Shown in pieces: positions 1 through 11,342 of a stretch of DNA of 64,000 nucleotides (the first letter of the stretch is position 1; each line of letters opens with the position of its first letter). The stretch is taken from NCBI RefSeq assembly GCF_038396675.1, contig NC_088921.1, positions 24,056,001-24,120,000 on the forward strand, read 5' to 3'. A model generated the notes under the pieces. That model made no database searches. It saw only the letters and a program-made list of their open reading frames with translations, and was not told the DNA's origin. Position numbers and translations under genes: made by a program. The DNA comes from Hydra vulgaris (lineage: Eukaryota; Cnidaria; Hydrozoa; Anthoathecata; Hydridae).

Positions 1-59
1 GTTTAGAACACCTTAATTTTCTCAAACAGATCTAATCATCTAATCAGATACACTCACTA

Positions 60-420
60 GCCATGTTCTCTGTCTAAAAAACTTTTTTTCGTTTTTTCTG
101 TACTCTCCAAATAAACTTTATTCATTTTTATTCTAAGCCCTTTGCTTCCAATCCATATTTTCCAAACTGAACTGTTATTATTGATTCTTTTTCTTTCTCT
201 GCAATCAGCCACAAATCATCAGCATAGAATAACTCCCATGAAAGTCTTTAGAGAGCTTCCAAGACAATAATAAAAAGCAAAAGATTAGGCACTAAACCCT
301 GACGCACGCACAGAAACCCTGACGCACACTTTCACTCCAAAACTATCACTCTCTTAATCTTTTGTCTTGACCGTTGCTGTGACATTTTTAGCCACGATAA
401 CCTTCACCATCAATTTTTCA
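60..420 (-). pseudogene. RTE/jockey-like LINE reverse transcriptase fragment
   Basis: Reading the minus strand gives recognisable pieces of a non-LTR reverse transcriptase: FGVKVCVRQG-type and LLFIIVLEAL segments (about 345-265), then LSWELFYADDLWLIAE (about 240-195) containing the catalytic YADD box, then KYGLEAKGLRIKMNK further left. The order matches the palm region of LINE RTs. The copy is dead: frames change several times, and the GACGCAC stretch at 301-330 is a short tandem duplication just upstream of the RQG motif. Upstream EN and downstream 3' UTR are not visible here; the fragment probably runs off the window's left edge. Family assignment is from motif memory, not a search. Confidence 0.65.
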
Positions 421-600
421 ATGCCTAAATACCACAAATGCCACACACAGATCTTTTTCTTTTTCCAAAAATCTTTCTTGAACTTACCTTATAACAAATA
501 CTGCATCTCTTGTTCTCTTTCTTGGCCTAAAACCAAAATGCATATTATTAATAAACACACTGCTTCTTTTTTTGTTTTCAATAATTCTTTATGAAATCTT

Positions 601-1489
601 GATTACTTGGTCAAACTGATTTATTCTGATGTAAACCATATTTTATTACGTCTCTGTCTCCTTTATAAATCTTAACCATCCAACTTTTTTTAAATCATTA
701 GTCATAAAGGTAATATTCAAACAGTCAGGTTTTTATATAAACAAATACTGTAATTACTTCAAGTTTCTTACTAGTTACTCTCAGCTACTTATTAGAAAGT
801 TGGTTACTAAGTTGGTTATATTACTATTAGTAAGTTGGTTATATTAATTTATTGAAGACACTAAATTTACTTCATAAAAATAACTGTAGTTACAATTATT
901 TTGAAAATGTCTTAATGAATTTTTATAGTGAATTCAAGATAAAACTTTATCAAACATTGAAATTCCAGACTACAATCAAATAACCTTTTTTTTATATTCG
1001 GACCCAATATATTCGGACCCAAAATATTTATAACTTTAAAGCTACTGCTATTGCAATAGTTAAAATTTTCTTATCTTAATTAGATATATGTAAAGAGATT
1101 TCATAAAAATTAGGTTTTATAAGTATGCTTAGATTATTTAAATTTTAGGAGTTATGTACCAATATGTGCAGAGATCGGAGTATGAAGAAATTTTAAAAAT
1201 AAAGTTTATAATTTGTAAATACATTAAAGAGACAATATCTTAATATTTTTATTTTAAAATCACAAAACTTAAAAAGCTGAAAATAAATATTCTATTTTTA
1301 CGTAGATATATTGCAAAGATAAATCTAGAAAAGAGAAACAAAATCGAAAAAAAGAAAAAGTATGTTGGAAAAACTTTGAATTTGGTTCATGAACCTTAAA
1401 CAAGAGCCTGTTTGAATGGACGGAATATATATGAACTGAGTTTTAAATAAGTCATGAACTGAATTTTAAATAAGATCTTGGAATAATAA
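601..1489. other. AT-rich spacer, no gene seen
   Basis: No coding signal on either strand. It contains a short duplicated phrase (TTAGTAAGTTGGTTATATTA at about 790-850) and a repeated TATTCGGACCCAA at about 997-1022. The right part may hold the 3' UTR of the minus-strand LINE fragment that follows. Confidence 0.4.
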
Positions 1490-2450
1490 GTTAGTCATTT
1501 AAAAAGTTTGTGGGGAATTTGAAAAAATTGAAATTGAATGAGAAATTTTAATAAAGTAAGAGTAAAAGATATTAGAAGATTTAAATATGAACAGCAACAA
1601 CTTGGTATATATTAAGCCTATAAGCATTGATTGCATTAAGTTCCTTTAAAAGAGATTCTCCGTTAACAGTTCTATTAACGCCAAATATTATCCAGCATGC
1701 ATATTTTTGCTTAACATAAACTTTATTTAAGTTTTCCGTATTTGATACATACCCATGCAATATTGCAAAAGCAAAGATTGCAATGAATAAATGAAAAATA
1801 TAAATTTTTTAAAGACTTAATATTTAGAAATTGTTTAACTCTTTAAAGCATGAAATATTTTTGGAAACTTTATTTTCAATAGTTTTAATATAAAATTTAT
1901 GATATATTTTCACCTAGTATCACTCCAAGGAAGTTAATAGTTAATTCCCTTTTAAAACTGTATTATTTGTCTTTTATTATTTCTCTTTTAATAACTGTAT
2001 TATCCAGGAAAGGTAAGGTACGGGCGCTTGCTTTAGAAGCAGGAAATCCAGGTTCGAAACGAACTCTGGACATATATTCGCGTCACAGTTAGGAAGGAGG
2101 TGTGAATTTCCTAGTTAAATACACTTCTACGGTGCTCTGTGACAAGACCGTTAGGTATTCTTGGGGCACCAAAATGACAAAATTAAAAATGTGTAAAGAG
2201 ATTGGGTAATTTTAAAGGAAGGTGATCACCTTAATTTGTGGTTTGTGAAAATACATAAACTTAGTTTACTCTGTATTTAATAAAAGTTTGTTACTTATAA
2301 TCCACTCATTAACTATTACTAATTCTTCATTTACTATTTCAAACAGATTTTTTATATTACTGTTTGAGTAAAAAAGATTAGAGTCGTTAGCAAACAAAAT
2401 CCGTCCGTGGTCCGTTTGCTCGTAATGACGGTGCAAATTGTAGTGGCTTA
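1490..2450 (-). pseudogene. CR1-like LINE RT fragment split by a SINE
   Basis: Two minus-strand pieces of one LINE open reading frame flank a SINE. The upstream piece (about 2450-2210) reads ILFANDSNLFYSNSNIKNLF followed by VNEWIISNKLLLNTE. This is the RT palm motif with the usual FADD box changed to FAND, so a catalytic aspartate is lost. The downstream piece (about 1760-1490) reads KYACWIIFGVNR, LLKELNAINAYRLNIYQ, LLLFIFKSSNIFYSYFIKIS, typical of the RT C-terminal tail. A one-base frameshift lies after LNIYQ and stops occur in both pieces. A tRNA-derived SINE at about 2005-2175 sits between them in opposite orientation, so it inserted into the LINE. Confidence 0.6.
2005..2175 (+). mobile_element. 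tRNA-derived SINE
   Basis: The head resembles a degenerate tRNA gene. GGTTCGAAAC at 2051-2060 fits a pol III B box, and a GGTAAGGTACGGGCGCTTGC stretch about 40 bases upstream stands where the A box would be. The body continues as GTGAATTTCCTAGTTAAATA and GCTCTGTGACAAGACCGTTA, ending near GGGGCACC. This is too long and unstructured for a functional tRNA. No tail repeat or clear target-site duplication is visible. It interrupts a minus-strand LINE fragment. Confidence 0.6.
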
Positions 2451-2600
2451 GTTCATATAATGTGATCTGTATTTTTCAATAATTTGTACTCTTGTATGAG
2501 ATTGCCTCGCAAACTTCTAGTCTCTAACGTACCCGACAAGAAAAGGTATATGTGGCCCCATGTGTCCATAATGCTTACAAGTGGAATAAAAGTGTAGAAC

Positions 2601-2684
2601 TGATTGATATATATGCTGATATGTTGATTGATATATATGCTGATATGATTGATAGTTATGTTGATTGATATATATGCTGATGAT
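2601..2684. repeat. 24-bp imperfect tandem repeat
   Basis: Three copies of TGATTGATATATATGCTGAT starting at 2601, 2625 and 2662. It creates the periodic part of a spurious minus-strand ORF. Confidence 0.7.
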
Positions 2685-3239
2685 CAGTGTGGCCCATATG
2701 TGGAACATATAATGCATTCGCATATTTATTTCACTTAGTTTGGGATAATCCTTAAATAAATACGTGCTTAATAAAGTGTGACTATCATATGGGCTATATA
2801 TATAAAACACACAATCTTGCCTCATTTTGAACTTCAAATTTTTAACCAATTGTAAATTACGATTCCATTGCGATGCATCGTAGTAATATTCCATATACTC
2901 TAGAATATTCCATATACTCTAGAATATTTCATGATATCACGTGGTTTACAGTTTTAATAATTTTCTATTCAAAGTTGTAAGTATGTTTGAGGGGTTTTGT
3001 AATGAATATATTTGAGAATTGTTATTCAAAATAAACTTTCAATAAAATTTTTAAATCAGAGTTACACTTAACGAATAAAAATTTGTTGTTATACTTAACG
3101 AGTTATACTTAAGTTATAATTGTTCTAAGCATAGTTATACTTAACGAAAAAAAAAACTATAATCAGAGTTATACCGAACGAAAATCAAAATATTTAAATA
3201 CGTTGTGTTTGCTACCAGAAAACAGCGTTAGATTTTAAA

Positions 3240-3414
3240 ATGGCGGGCAATGTAAGCAAGTTTGCGTTATTATTGATTTTTTTTCTCTTGATTTTTTTTG
3301 TACATGGATTTCATATAAAATTATCTTTAGCTACTGTTCGAAGACACTGTAAGAATGCTAGATAAAGAATTTGAAGAAAATATTGCGTCTTTATTGCATG
3401 ATTCATCAGATTAG
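3240..3414 (+). CDS. Candidate two-exon micro-ORF
   Basis: I do not recognise this product. ATG at 3240 with ATGGCGGGCAAT (3240-3251) is followed by a canonical donor GTAAGC at 3252. A T-rich stretch ends in TTATCTTTAG at 3321-3330. Joining to exon 2 (3331-3414) keeps the frame open to a TAG: 31 codons, beginning MAGN then LLFEDTVRMLDKEFEENIAS, acidic and helix-prone. The 79-nt intron size suits an AT-rich invertebrate genome. Read unspliced, the same ATG gives about 43 codons with a leucine/phenylalanine-rich hydrophobic core like a signal peptide. Either reading is hypothetical. It could also be the first exon of a longer gene or transposon whose remainder is lost. Confidence 0.25.
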
Positions 3415-3646
3415 TTTTGTGTGCAGAACTAATACAGAACGAACTTTTTAAATTTAACGAAAAGTTCTTGCACGTATATATCTATCTGTGAATAAAGCTA
3501 TAAATTAAATCAAAAAGATGTTTTTCTATTTAAGTTTTTTAATTGGTATTTCTATACAAGTATACATACAGTATGATACTTTTGTATATTTGTGTAAGTA
3601 TATATATGTATAATTATTTGTATATTCTATACATAAATAAGTCTAC

Positions 3647-3679
3647 TGACTTGTTTAAATATGATATTTAAACAAGTCA
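3647..3679. repeat. Perfect 16-bp palindrome arms
   Basis: TGACTTGTTTAAATAT (3647-3662), one G, then its exact reverse complement (3664-3679). A small cruciform-capable site; no gene context. Confidence 0.8.
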
Positions 3680-3730
3680 GAAGATTTGTTTATATATTTG
3701 TTATAATTTTCTTGTAAGAAAATAATCCGG

Positions 3731-4030
3731 CTTTCGTTTTGATTAGGTGTGGTTTTAATGGGATAAACATTATAGCCACATATGGAACGCACCAACGCCA
3801 TCCCATAAAGGAGAGTAGTAAATATATGGCTAACATATGCTTACCGCACGTGGGCCACATGAAACTTTCACGCAAAAATAAAGAGTGGCTTTTGTTCCTA
3901 TTTAGTGTGGTTTTAGTGGGATAAACATTATAGCCACATATGGAGCGCACCAAAGCCATCTCATAAAGGAGAGTGGTAATATGATTACCATGAAATTGCC
4001 ATATATAGCCCACATGAAAATTTCTTGTAG
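3731..4030. repeat. 158-bp tandem duplication, possible MITE
   Basis: GTGTGGTTTTARTGGGATAA begins at 3747 and again at 3905 (period 158). Both copies share CATTATAGCCACATATGGA and CATAAAGGAGAGT and diverge by scattered substitutions. The right edge reads CCCACATGAAAATTTCTTGT. A related phrase (GACAAGAAAAGGTATATGTGG) occurs at about 2534-2554, suggesting a dispersed family. Long ORFs on both strands here are by-products of the duplication. Confidence 0.55.
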
Positions 4031-4431
4031 GGTTGAATATTTTTTCTCTTTGATGATTTATGTAAACCTTTGGTCACCCAAAGGTTAAAAAGTGGTTTAG
4101 AATTTAAAATTATTTTTTCAAATGGAATGGCGAAGTCATAGTATTAACAAAACTGCGCCAAAAATGTTCATATGCATTATTCGCTTCTTTTGATTGTACT
4201 TGGTGACAAAAAATAACGGAAATTTGACCATTTTTATTGTCAATCAAGAAGTTATAACAAAACTAACAGTGTATTAATCAATGAAAATACTAGGGGTGTA
4301 CTGGATTGGAAATTTTGAAATCCGGCCGGAACCTGATTTGCCGGAATTGTTAAAAAAAAAACGAGAATTATGTTTATGTAATTTTTTACCCTCAAAATTG
4401 ATATTGAAAGCCTGCACCTCAGCATCGTGGC

Positions 4432-4543
<112 letters not shown>

Positions 4544-5056
4544 GGGTGTTCAAAAAAAATAAAATTTCAAAAACGGGAATACACAACAAGCTAAATTTGG
4601 GGCAAATGTAAAAAAAAATACAATTGCAAAAAAAAAAATCCAAAAATATTGAGATTTACCTTGTGCTCAGGCGTTAAAACCCCCCTAAAAATGACCTAAA
4701 TAGTACCCTCGTAGCAAGGCTTTGAGCACAAGGTATATCTTAATATTTTTTTTTTAATGTGCACATAATAATCTATACTTTTTTTTTAAATTAATGTGTA
4801 TCCGTGACTTTTCTTAATAGTTCTTTAAATTGAAAACGATTTTATGCAAAAAAACGAAAATATGCGCATTTAACAAAAGAATGGGCAATAATTCGTAGTT
4901 GTTTTATTTGTTTATATTTACATTTTTTGGTTTTCATTTTATTTATATTTAACTTTTTAGAAAAACATTTTTTTATAGGTTGATTGAATGATACAAACTT
5001 AAATTACGTTCAACTTGTATCTTTAAAAAATATTTTTTTAATATAAATACTAAGGT

Positions 5057-6733
5057 TCAAGCTATCTTCTGAATTTTGGAGCGTAAGCTAAGTAGTCCCT
5101 TTGTAATTCTTTTCTTGCTTATAACTTTGTTATTTTGTTTCTTGGTTAATAAAGATTCACTGCCTGATGCCTTAAAAATTGAGCGAACTTTGTCCACAGC
5201 AATAACTATTTTGTTTTTTTTCCTCGTCTCTGTAGCGGTGAACAAATTGTTGCATTATTCCAATTGCCCTTTCAGCGTGGTCATTTACACAAACAATACT
5301 TTTTGCAAAATTTAAAAATAATTTATATGTTGATTGCATGTGCCAATATTGAGATGGCAAGGTCAGCCAATCATCAATTCGTTGATCTTCTATTCCAATC
5401 ATATCAAACATTAAGCAGGAGAACTCATCAACCAAAGAAGCTAAGCTAGGAATTTGCTGATGAATGTTAAGTTCAATTTTCAACAATTTTTCTTTATCTT
5501 TTTTTTTTGCTTATTTTTGGTTTCAAAGTAACATGACTTAGGTTTTGGAAATGATAATATTGCAGCAGGAATTTTTTTCTTTTCTTCGAGTGCAACACCA
5601 TCATCCAGCAAGGCTAAAGGTATCAGAGTTCAGTCAAGATACCATGTATGTTTAAATAAAAAATTCAACACAGCATCAACAGCAAATGGTTCTGTACATA
5701 CTGCTTTATACTGATGCATTTGATGAATAGCAGTTACATCCATAAAAGGAGCTTTGATTGTATCATTTGATTGCAGGTACCACTTTGCGTAAAAACAAGC
5801 TATAAATTCAGTTATTACCTTAATATGTTCTCTATTTTTTTGAATAAAATCAATTTGAGTTGAAAGAATTTGCATTTTTAAATAATATATAGATTTCCCA
5901 AGAAATCTTGCATAATTAACCGCTCCAGTTTTTCTAATTTTAATAATAGAAGGAGAAAGATAGCTGACCACTAGCTCTGCAAGTTCTTTTCTATCTTCCC
6001 ATACAATATTATTTCTCAATAAGTAAGATCTACAATACTCAAGAGATTCTGTAGCAGTTTTTTCAACAATAGTTCCTTTAATTTCTTCCCAACCAAATTT
6101 TACTAACATAGATGGGTTGTACTCAAAATTAGGCTGCTCAAACAAGTTTTTGAAATGTTAAAACAAAGGGTTATCGGGGGCCGTGGTTTTTTCATTTGTT
6201 ATAGCCTCACAAAAGTGTGTGATTCTCAACTCAGAAACATGATGTCTGCAAGCTAAAAGAATTAGATATTTATTTAACTCAGTAGATATTCTTATTAAAG
6301 ATCCTTTATGTATTCCTGTATTGCTTGATGTGGTATCAAAACAAAGTAATCCAGTCTTTGATTCGAGATTGTACTCTTTTAGGACTTTCATTACACCATT
6401 GTACTGATCTTCTCCAGATGAAGAGGGTAATGGCACAACTCCAAGAAGATGGGACTCATTATCAATAGTTGCCAGAACAGCAAGTCTATCATGCTTTAAT
6501 TTTTTTCTATTAATAATTTCAAAAAGTGTCTTTCCATCAAAATGTACAATGCATTGGTAGGGAGAAGCTTGGATGCTAAGTTCGACATCTTCTTTAGCAA
6601 TTACTGCCATTTCATGATCTGTTTGTTTCATCTTTCTAGATGCTGTACCAAATTCTAACTCTGAACTTATTTCTACTGATTTAGCAGCATTTTTTATAGA
6701 TGGATTTCTCTTTCTTGTATTCTCCGAAATCTA
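5057..6733 (-). pseudogene. Transposase-like gene of the 4541-6927 element
   Basis: The exon starts after a good acceptor (…GCTGTTTAG on the minus strand, near 6733) and reads NTRKRNPSIKNAAKSVEI, then 6631-6158 with FDGKTLFEIINRKKLKHDRL, LCFDTTSSNTGIHKG and LILLACRHHVSEL. The spacing of a DTT-type block and a CRHH block resembles RNase H-fold transposases (hAT-like DNAS and CxxH blocks), but I cannot place it firmly. It continues out of frame at 6145-5630 and again at 5486-5172, where IVCVNDHAERAIGIMQQF occurs. The same VNDxAERxxxLI block appears in repeated, unnamed predicted proteins of arthropods and cnidarians as I remember them. At least three frame breaks make this copy non-functional. 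The N-terminal exon upstream of the acceptor was not found. Confidence 0.5.
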
Positions 6734-6800
6734 AACAGCATACATTATAAAATAAAAATTAATGTACCCAAAGTAAAAACCAATGAAAAATTGGAGAAGA

Positions 6801-6868
6801 GTGTGCAATGAGAGGAGAGTTTTTAAATCCAGAAAAAAGGATTTAAAAACTCTCCTCTCATTGCTCAC
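6801..6868. repeat. Subterminal 30-bp hairpin
   Basis: Arms 6801-6830 and 6839-6868 pair over 30 bases with one mismatch, loop AGAAAAAA. It lies just inside the right TIR of the 4541-6927 element. Confidence 0.85.
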
Positions 6869-6927
6869 TCAAATTTAGCTTGTTGTATATTCGCGTTTTC
6901 GAAATTTTATTTTTTTGAACACCCCTA

Positions 6928-7546
<619 letters not shown>

Positions 7547-7906
7547 AGGCAAAGCTACAGTAAAGCGGTCTAAAATAATTTTATTTTTTCGCCAGTTGTG
7601 CCTTTTGCAGATTTGCTCAAAGTGGTAACTTATAAATATAAACATAAAGAACTATTATTACTTTAGCGCATACATCGATTATCTTATAGCCTGCTGCTAC
7701 AAGCAAGTATTGCTATATCGACTATCTTATAGTCTGCTATTACAAAGAAGTGCTGCTACATCGACTAAGGCTTTAGCATGGGGCAGCAATCTTTTTTATT
7801 TTATTATTTCAATTAAAATTCCTAATGTTTATAAAGCCTCCACTGAGGAGAGCGCAGCAAGCGAAAAAATAAAATTATTTTAGATCGCTTAACTGTAGCT
7901 TTACCT
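7547..7906. mobile_element. 360-bp MITE with ~47-bp TIRs
   Basis: AGGCAAAGCTACAGTAAAGC followed by GGTCTAAAATAATTTTATTT and TTTCGC is repeated inverted at 7860-7906 with about five differences. The interior is non-coding. It carries two 43-bp units (from about 7673: ATCGATTATCTTATAGCCTG… and ATCGACTATCTTATAGTCTG…) plus a partial third. Flanks are AAAATA on the left and AAAATT on the right, an imperfect duplication at best. Confidence 0.7.
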
Positions 7907-8685
7907 AAAATTACACTATGTTTGTTAAGAATTTTGTATTTTTTTAAGCTAGGTTTACCTATAGTTCTTCATTGCCCTGTAGTTCAATGATTTTTTGATT
8001 TACACAGTTTGTGTCACAAATCTTAAAAAAAAAGTAAAAAATAAATTCCGGCATTCCGACCTGAAATATTGTTTACAAATTTAGTCCGCCATTTGTTAAA
8101 AGGGCAAAAGTAGCTTCACATTTCGTCAAAGGTTTTTGGTTTACGTCTGGATTCGATAAATACGTGTTTTAATTCCAAAAAGTAAAACTAGATGTGCCGA
8201 CTGGGAAATTAATAAAGTCAGAAAACCAAAAACCAACAAAAACCCAGAATAAAAACCCAGAAAAAATTCTGTTTAATCTTGTCTTAAAGTCCTGTAAATG
8301 ACTCTGGAAATTATTTTAAATTTGATAAAGTTGTTTATTGACAATAATTAAAACAACTGGCACTTTCCGAATTAAAGCCAGTAAAAAAAACGAATTCGTC
8401 ACGAAACAAGTGTAAACCAAAAACAAGTTGATATCACGGGAAGTTCTATGCAAATTTTACATGTGTTTTACACGTGTTTTATGAGATTTTTAAGTTAAAT
8501 TTAAATTAAAATTAAATTTAAAACTTTGTCGTAAAAAACTATAAAGAGAAAAGAAAATAAAGAAAAAAAGAAATTTTAAGTTCAAAAAATTTCAAAGATT
8601 TTAAATAAATTTTTTAAGGAAAACTTACTATTTAAAATATAAAGCATTTATTTTGAGCTTAAATAACAACATTCTGTGTTTTTTT
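7907..8685. other. AT-rich spacer, nothing firm
   Basis: Contains a weak inverted pair (TTTTTGGTTTAC near 8130 and GTAAACCAAAAA near 8413) that could mark a degraded element, but no coding signal. Confidence 0.3.
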
Positions 8686-10619
8686 ACAGGGTGGTCAAAG
8701 TTACACCAAAAGTTTATAATCTTTTGGGGTAACTTTGACTGCGAAAATAACGTTAATTTTAAAGTATCATCATTTATTCTACCTAGATGGTTTTTAAAAA
8801 AAATGTTATTTAAATAACTTATTTTATACTAACAGATTATTTATTTTCAAGCTGAATTGTTTTTTATTGTTCTTATTTTTGAAAACTTTAAAAAATATTA
8901 TTACGTGTACAATATGTGTACAATATAATACTAATGTAATAAATATGTGACTGTTAATTATAAAATTAAATTTATTAAATTTAGAAGTAAGTTAATAAGT
9001 TGTGCATTTATTTTTACAAGTACAAATTGCCGAGTTTGTTTGCGTTACTTATATTTACTTTTTTTTTAAGTGTAATAACTCAAAAATATAACAAACATAT
9101 CTAAAATCCATTATTTGTTAACAATTTAACATTTATTACTTTTTCTAACACCATTCTTTTGAAAAAGTGTATAGAAGCAAGTCATAAAAGAATGTCTTCT
9201 TGTCAAACTTCAAAAAGGTTTAATAAGGTAAAGTCGGGTAACATATGTTATCCCAATATTTACACAATGTGTCAATATTGACATATCTTTAGAAAATATT
9301 TTTTTTTAGCTTTGACAAACTAAATTTTGTATCGATATTTTTATGTGTTTCCCAATGATATTGCTGCCATAAACTGATAATGAATTTATTGAATTATCTA
9401 ATATTATTGATAAATAATTAATTTTGTTGTTGAGTTCAACCGTCAAGGTTACCCCCTATATGGGGTATTATCGTTGGAATTTTGGAAAACAAAATAGATA
9501 AAATATTTTTAAGATATATTAGCACCAACCAAAAATTTAGTTTTAAAAATTAGTAGTAGGCCAATATAATTTAAAGTGGTGTAACATTGACACATCTTTA
9601 GAAAGTATATTTTTTCTTTGTTGTGACAAAAATTTTATGTCAAGTATTTTTACGTGTTTACCAGTGATATTGCTGTCATAAATTAATAAAAGAATAAATT
9701 AGTAATGTAATATTATTGATAGATAATTTATTTTGTTTTTAGCGTGCAACTGTCAAATCTGACAAAATCTTGCAGCGTTATAATTTTTTGCTGGATTTCT
9801 TTGTGACTTTTTGGTTTTTGTTTTAATTTTTGAATTTTAACTTGTGGATTTTAACTTTCTGCGAGTGTCGGTTTTTAGATTTGTTGACATTTAATGTCTT
9901 GATACATTTATTTTTAAGATTAACTCTAAATTTCATGTAATCGTGAAAGGCTCGTCATTGTAAGCATTCTTCCAACTTTTGCTTGATTTTCGGCTCATTG
10001 GGTGGCTTAAGCAGGTTGATTTAAGTAGGAATAAATGATACAAAAAATTTTAAATGCTTAGTATTTTGAAACAACATTAAAAAAACACATGTAAGATGAT
10101 ATTATGGTACGATTTTACTTACCTTTTAACTAAAGAGTTCTGCAACAAAAAAATTATAAATTAGTTTAATTTATACCCGCCGTATTGTGTTGTTATTTAT
10201 ATCTATGATTATGCGGATCAAAATAGTTATATTTGTTCGTTCAAATCTGGTTTCAGCATCTGTTAAAACAAATTAAAAAATAAACAACGGGTGATGGGTA
10301 AAAAAATTTAACCATTTAGCGCACCAATAATATTTATGAATATTATTTTCTACTATAATTATGGTTATGTGTAATTGGATATTTCAATTAGATAAACTTA
10401 TGTAAAACGGTTAGTTGCTGCTTATTTGAAATCATAAAATTAGTCAATAAAAATATTTTCAAACGGTTTAACTGGTGATGATTGGTATCAAATTTTATGA
10501 GGTGTTCACAGTTAACCCATAAAATTGCATCAAACATTAAAAAAAAAGTGCAGTTTTTGTAACTGCAGCTATAAACATTGAAGAATAAAGACTTTGGTAA
10601 TAACTTTACTTATATACAA

Positions 10620-10858
10620 AACATTAAACATGAGCTTGAAGGATTTCCACCTTGTAACAATTGAAACTATGATGAAATAAATTTTTGTAATGACCCTGGA
10701 TATAAAAAAATTGTTATGAAAAATGTGAAATGAAGTGCCCTGAAAAAAATAATAAACAGCAGTGAGATTGTCTTCTCTGTGATGTTTTGTGGAAACAATT
10801 TAGGAAAAATTTTACCACCATACACAGTTTTTGAATTATTTAAAACATGGTCCAAAGA
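10620..10858 (+). pseudogene. pogo/Tigger-like DDE transposase fragment
   Basis: The plus strand reads NYDEINFCNDPGYKKIV, a stop, then KIINSSEIVFSVMFCGNNLG and KILPPYTVFELFKTWSKEF before a stop. The order NxDExxxxxDPG, then MFCG…G…LPPY, then W matches the DDE_1 (pogo/Tigger, CENP-B related) catalytic core from the second block onward. Only about 70 codons survive, with two internal stops (about 10670 and 10731). The N-terminal DNA-binding half is missing. It could be a processed remnant of the same family as the copy at 12145-13300, but in a different subfamily judging by wording. Confidence 0.6.
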
Positions 10859-10885
10859 ATTTTCGCTTTAATAGAACCAAAGCTG

Positions 10886-10952
10886 GGTGATTTGACAAAG
10901 TTACCAGGGGGTGGTTTGACAAAGTTACCAGGGGGTGGTTTGACAAAGTTAA
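10886..10952. repeat. 24-bp tandem repeat x3
   Basis: GGTGRTTTGACAAAGTTACC plus AGGG starts at 10886, 10910 and 10934. Likely a terminal or subterminal repeat of the pogo-like element to its left. Confidence 0.8.
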
Positions 10953-11342
10953 GAATATTAGCAAAAAACGAGTTAAAATTGAATTTATAGAATGTATTGG
11001 AGCGAATTATGTCAGTAAAACAGAAACTAGCATCTGAAGGATAAAGTAAAGTTGACCTAATTTTAGATTTAGTGGATGTTTGCTATTTAAATTAATTTTT
11101 ACTGTTTATTTTTTTTCTTAAAAACTTATTTATATTGTTTGTATCTATATTTTATATTTTTTTACATTTTGAAAACTCCTAATTGTTCTTTCTTACACAT
11201 GAAATATATAAATAATTTTTAAAATCATGAGAATAAATTAAGAACATATTTAAAAAAACATATGAAAATTGCATAAATTAATTTATAAGTTGCATTAGTA
11301 TTATTTATAGCTCTTTTAAAAAAGAATATATATATATGTTGT

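Larger units (their letters stand above)
8686..10952 (+). mobile_element. Degraded pogo-like element, outer limits approximate
   Basis: The left side carries a hairpin GTCAAAGTTACACCAAAAG / CTTTTGGGGTAACTTTGAC (about 8695-8745). The right side carries three 24-bp repeats of GGTGGTTTGACAAAGTTACC (10886-10952). GTCAAAGTTACC-type repeats at both edges are a plausible pair of ends. Inside, 9255-9450 and 9575-9760 are diverged direct copies of each other (both contain GATATTGCTG and TAATATTATTGATA). A DDE transposase remnant lies near the right end. No target-site duplication was identified. Confidence 0.4.

Noticed and set aside
2005-2080. tRNA gene
   Set aside because: Only the B box is convincing; the acceptor stem does not close and a SINE body follows.
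2517-2894. 125-codon minus-strand ORF
   Set aside because: Built on tandem repeats and AT-rich DNA, no family resemblance.
3690-4013. 107-codon minus-strand ORF with internal repetition
   Set aside because: Caused by the 158-bp tandem duplication.
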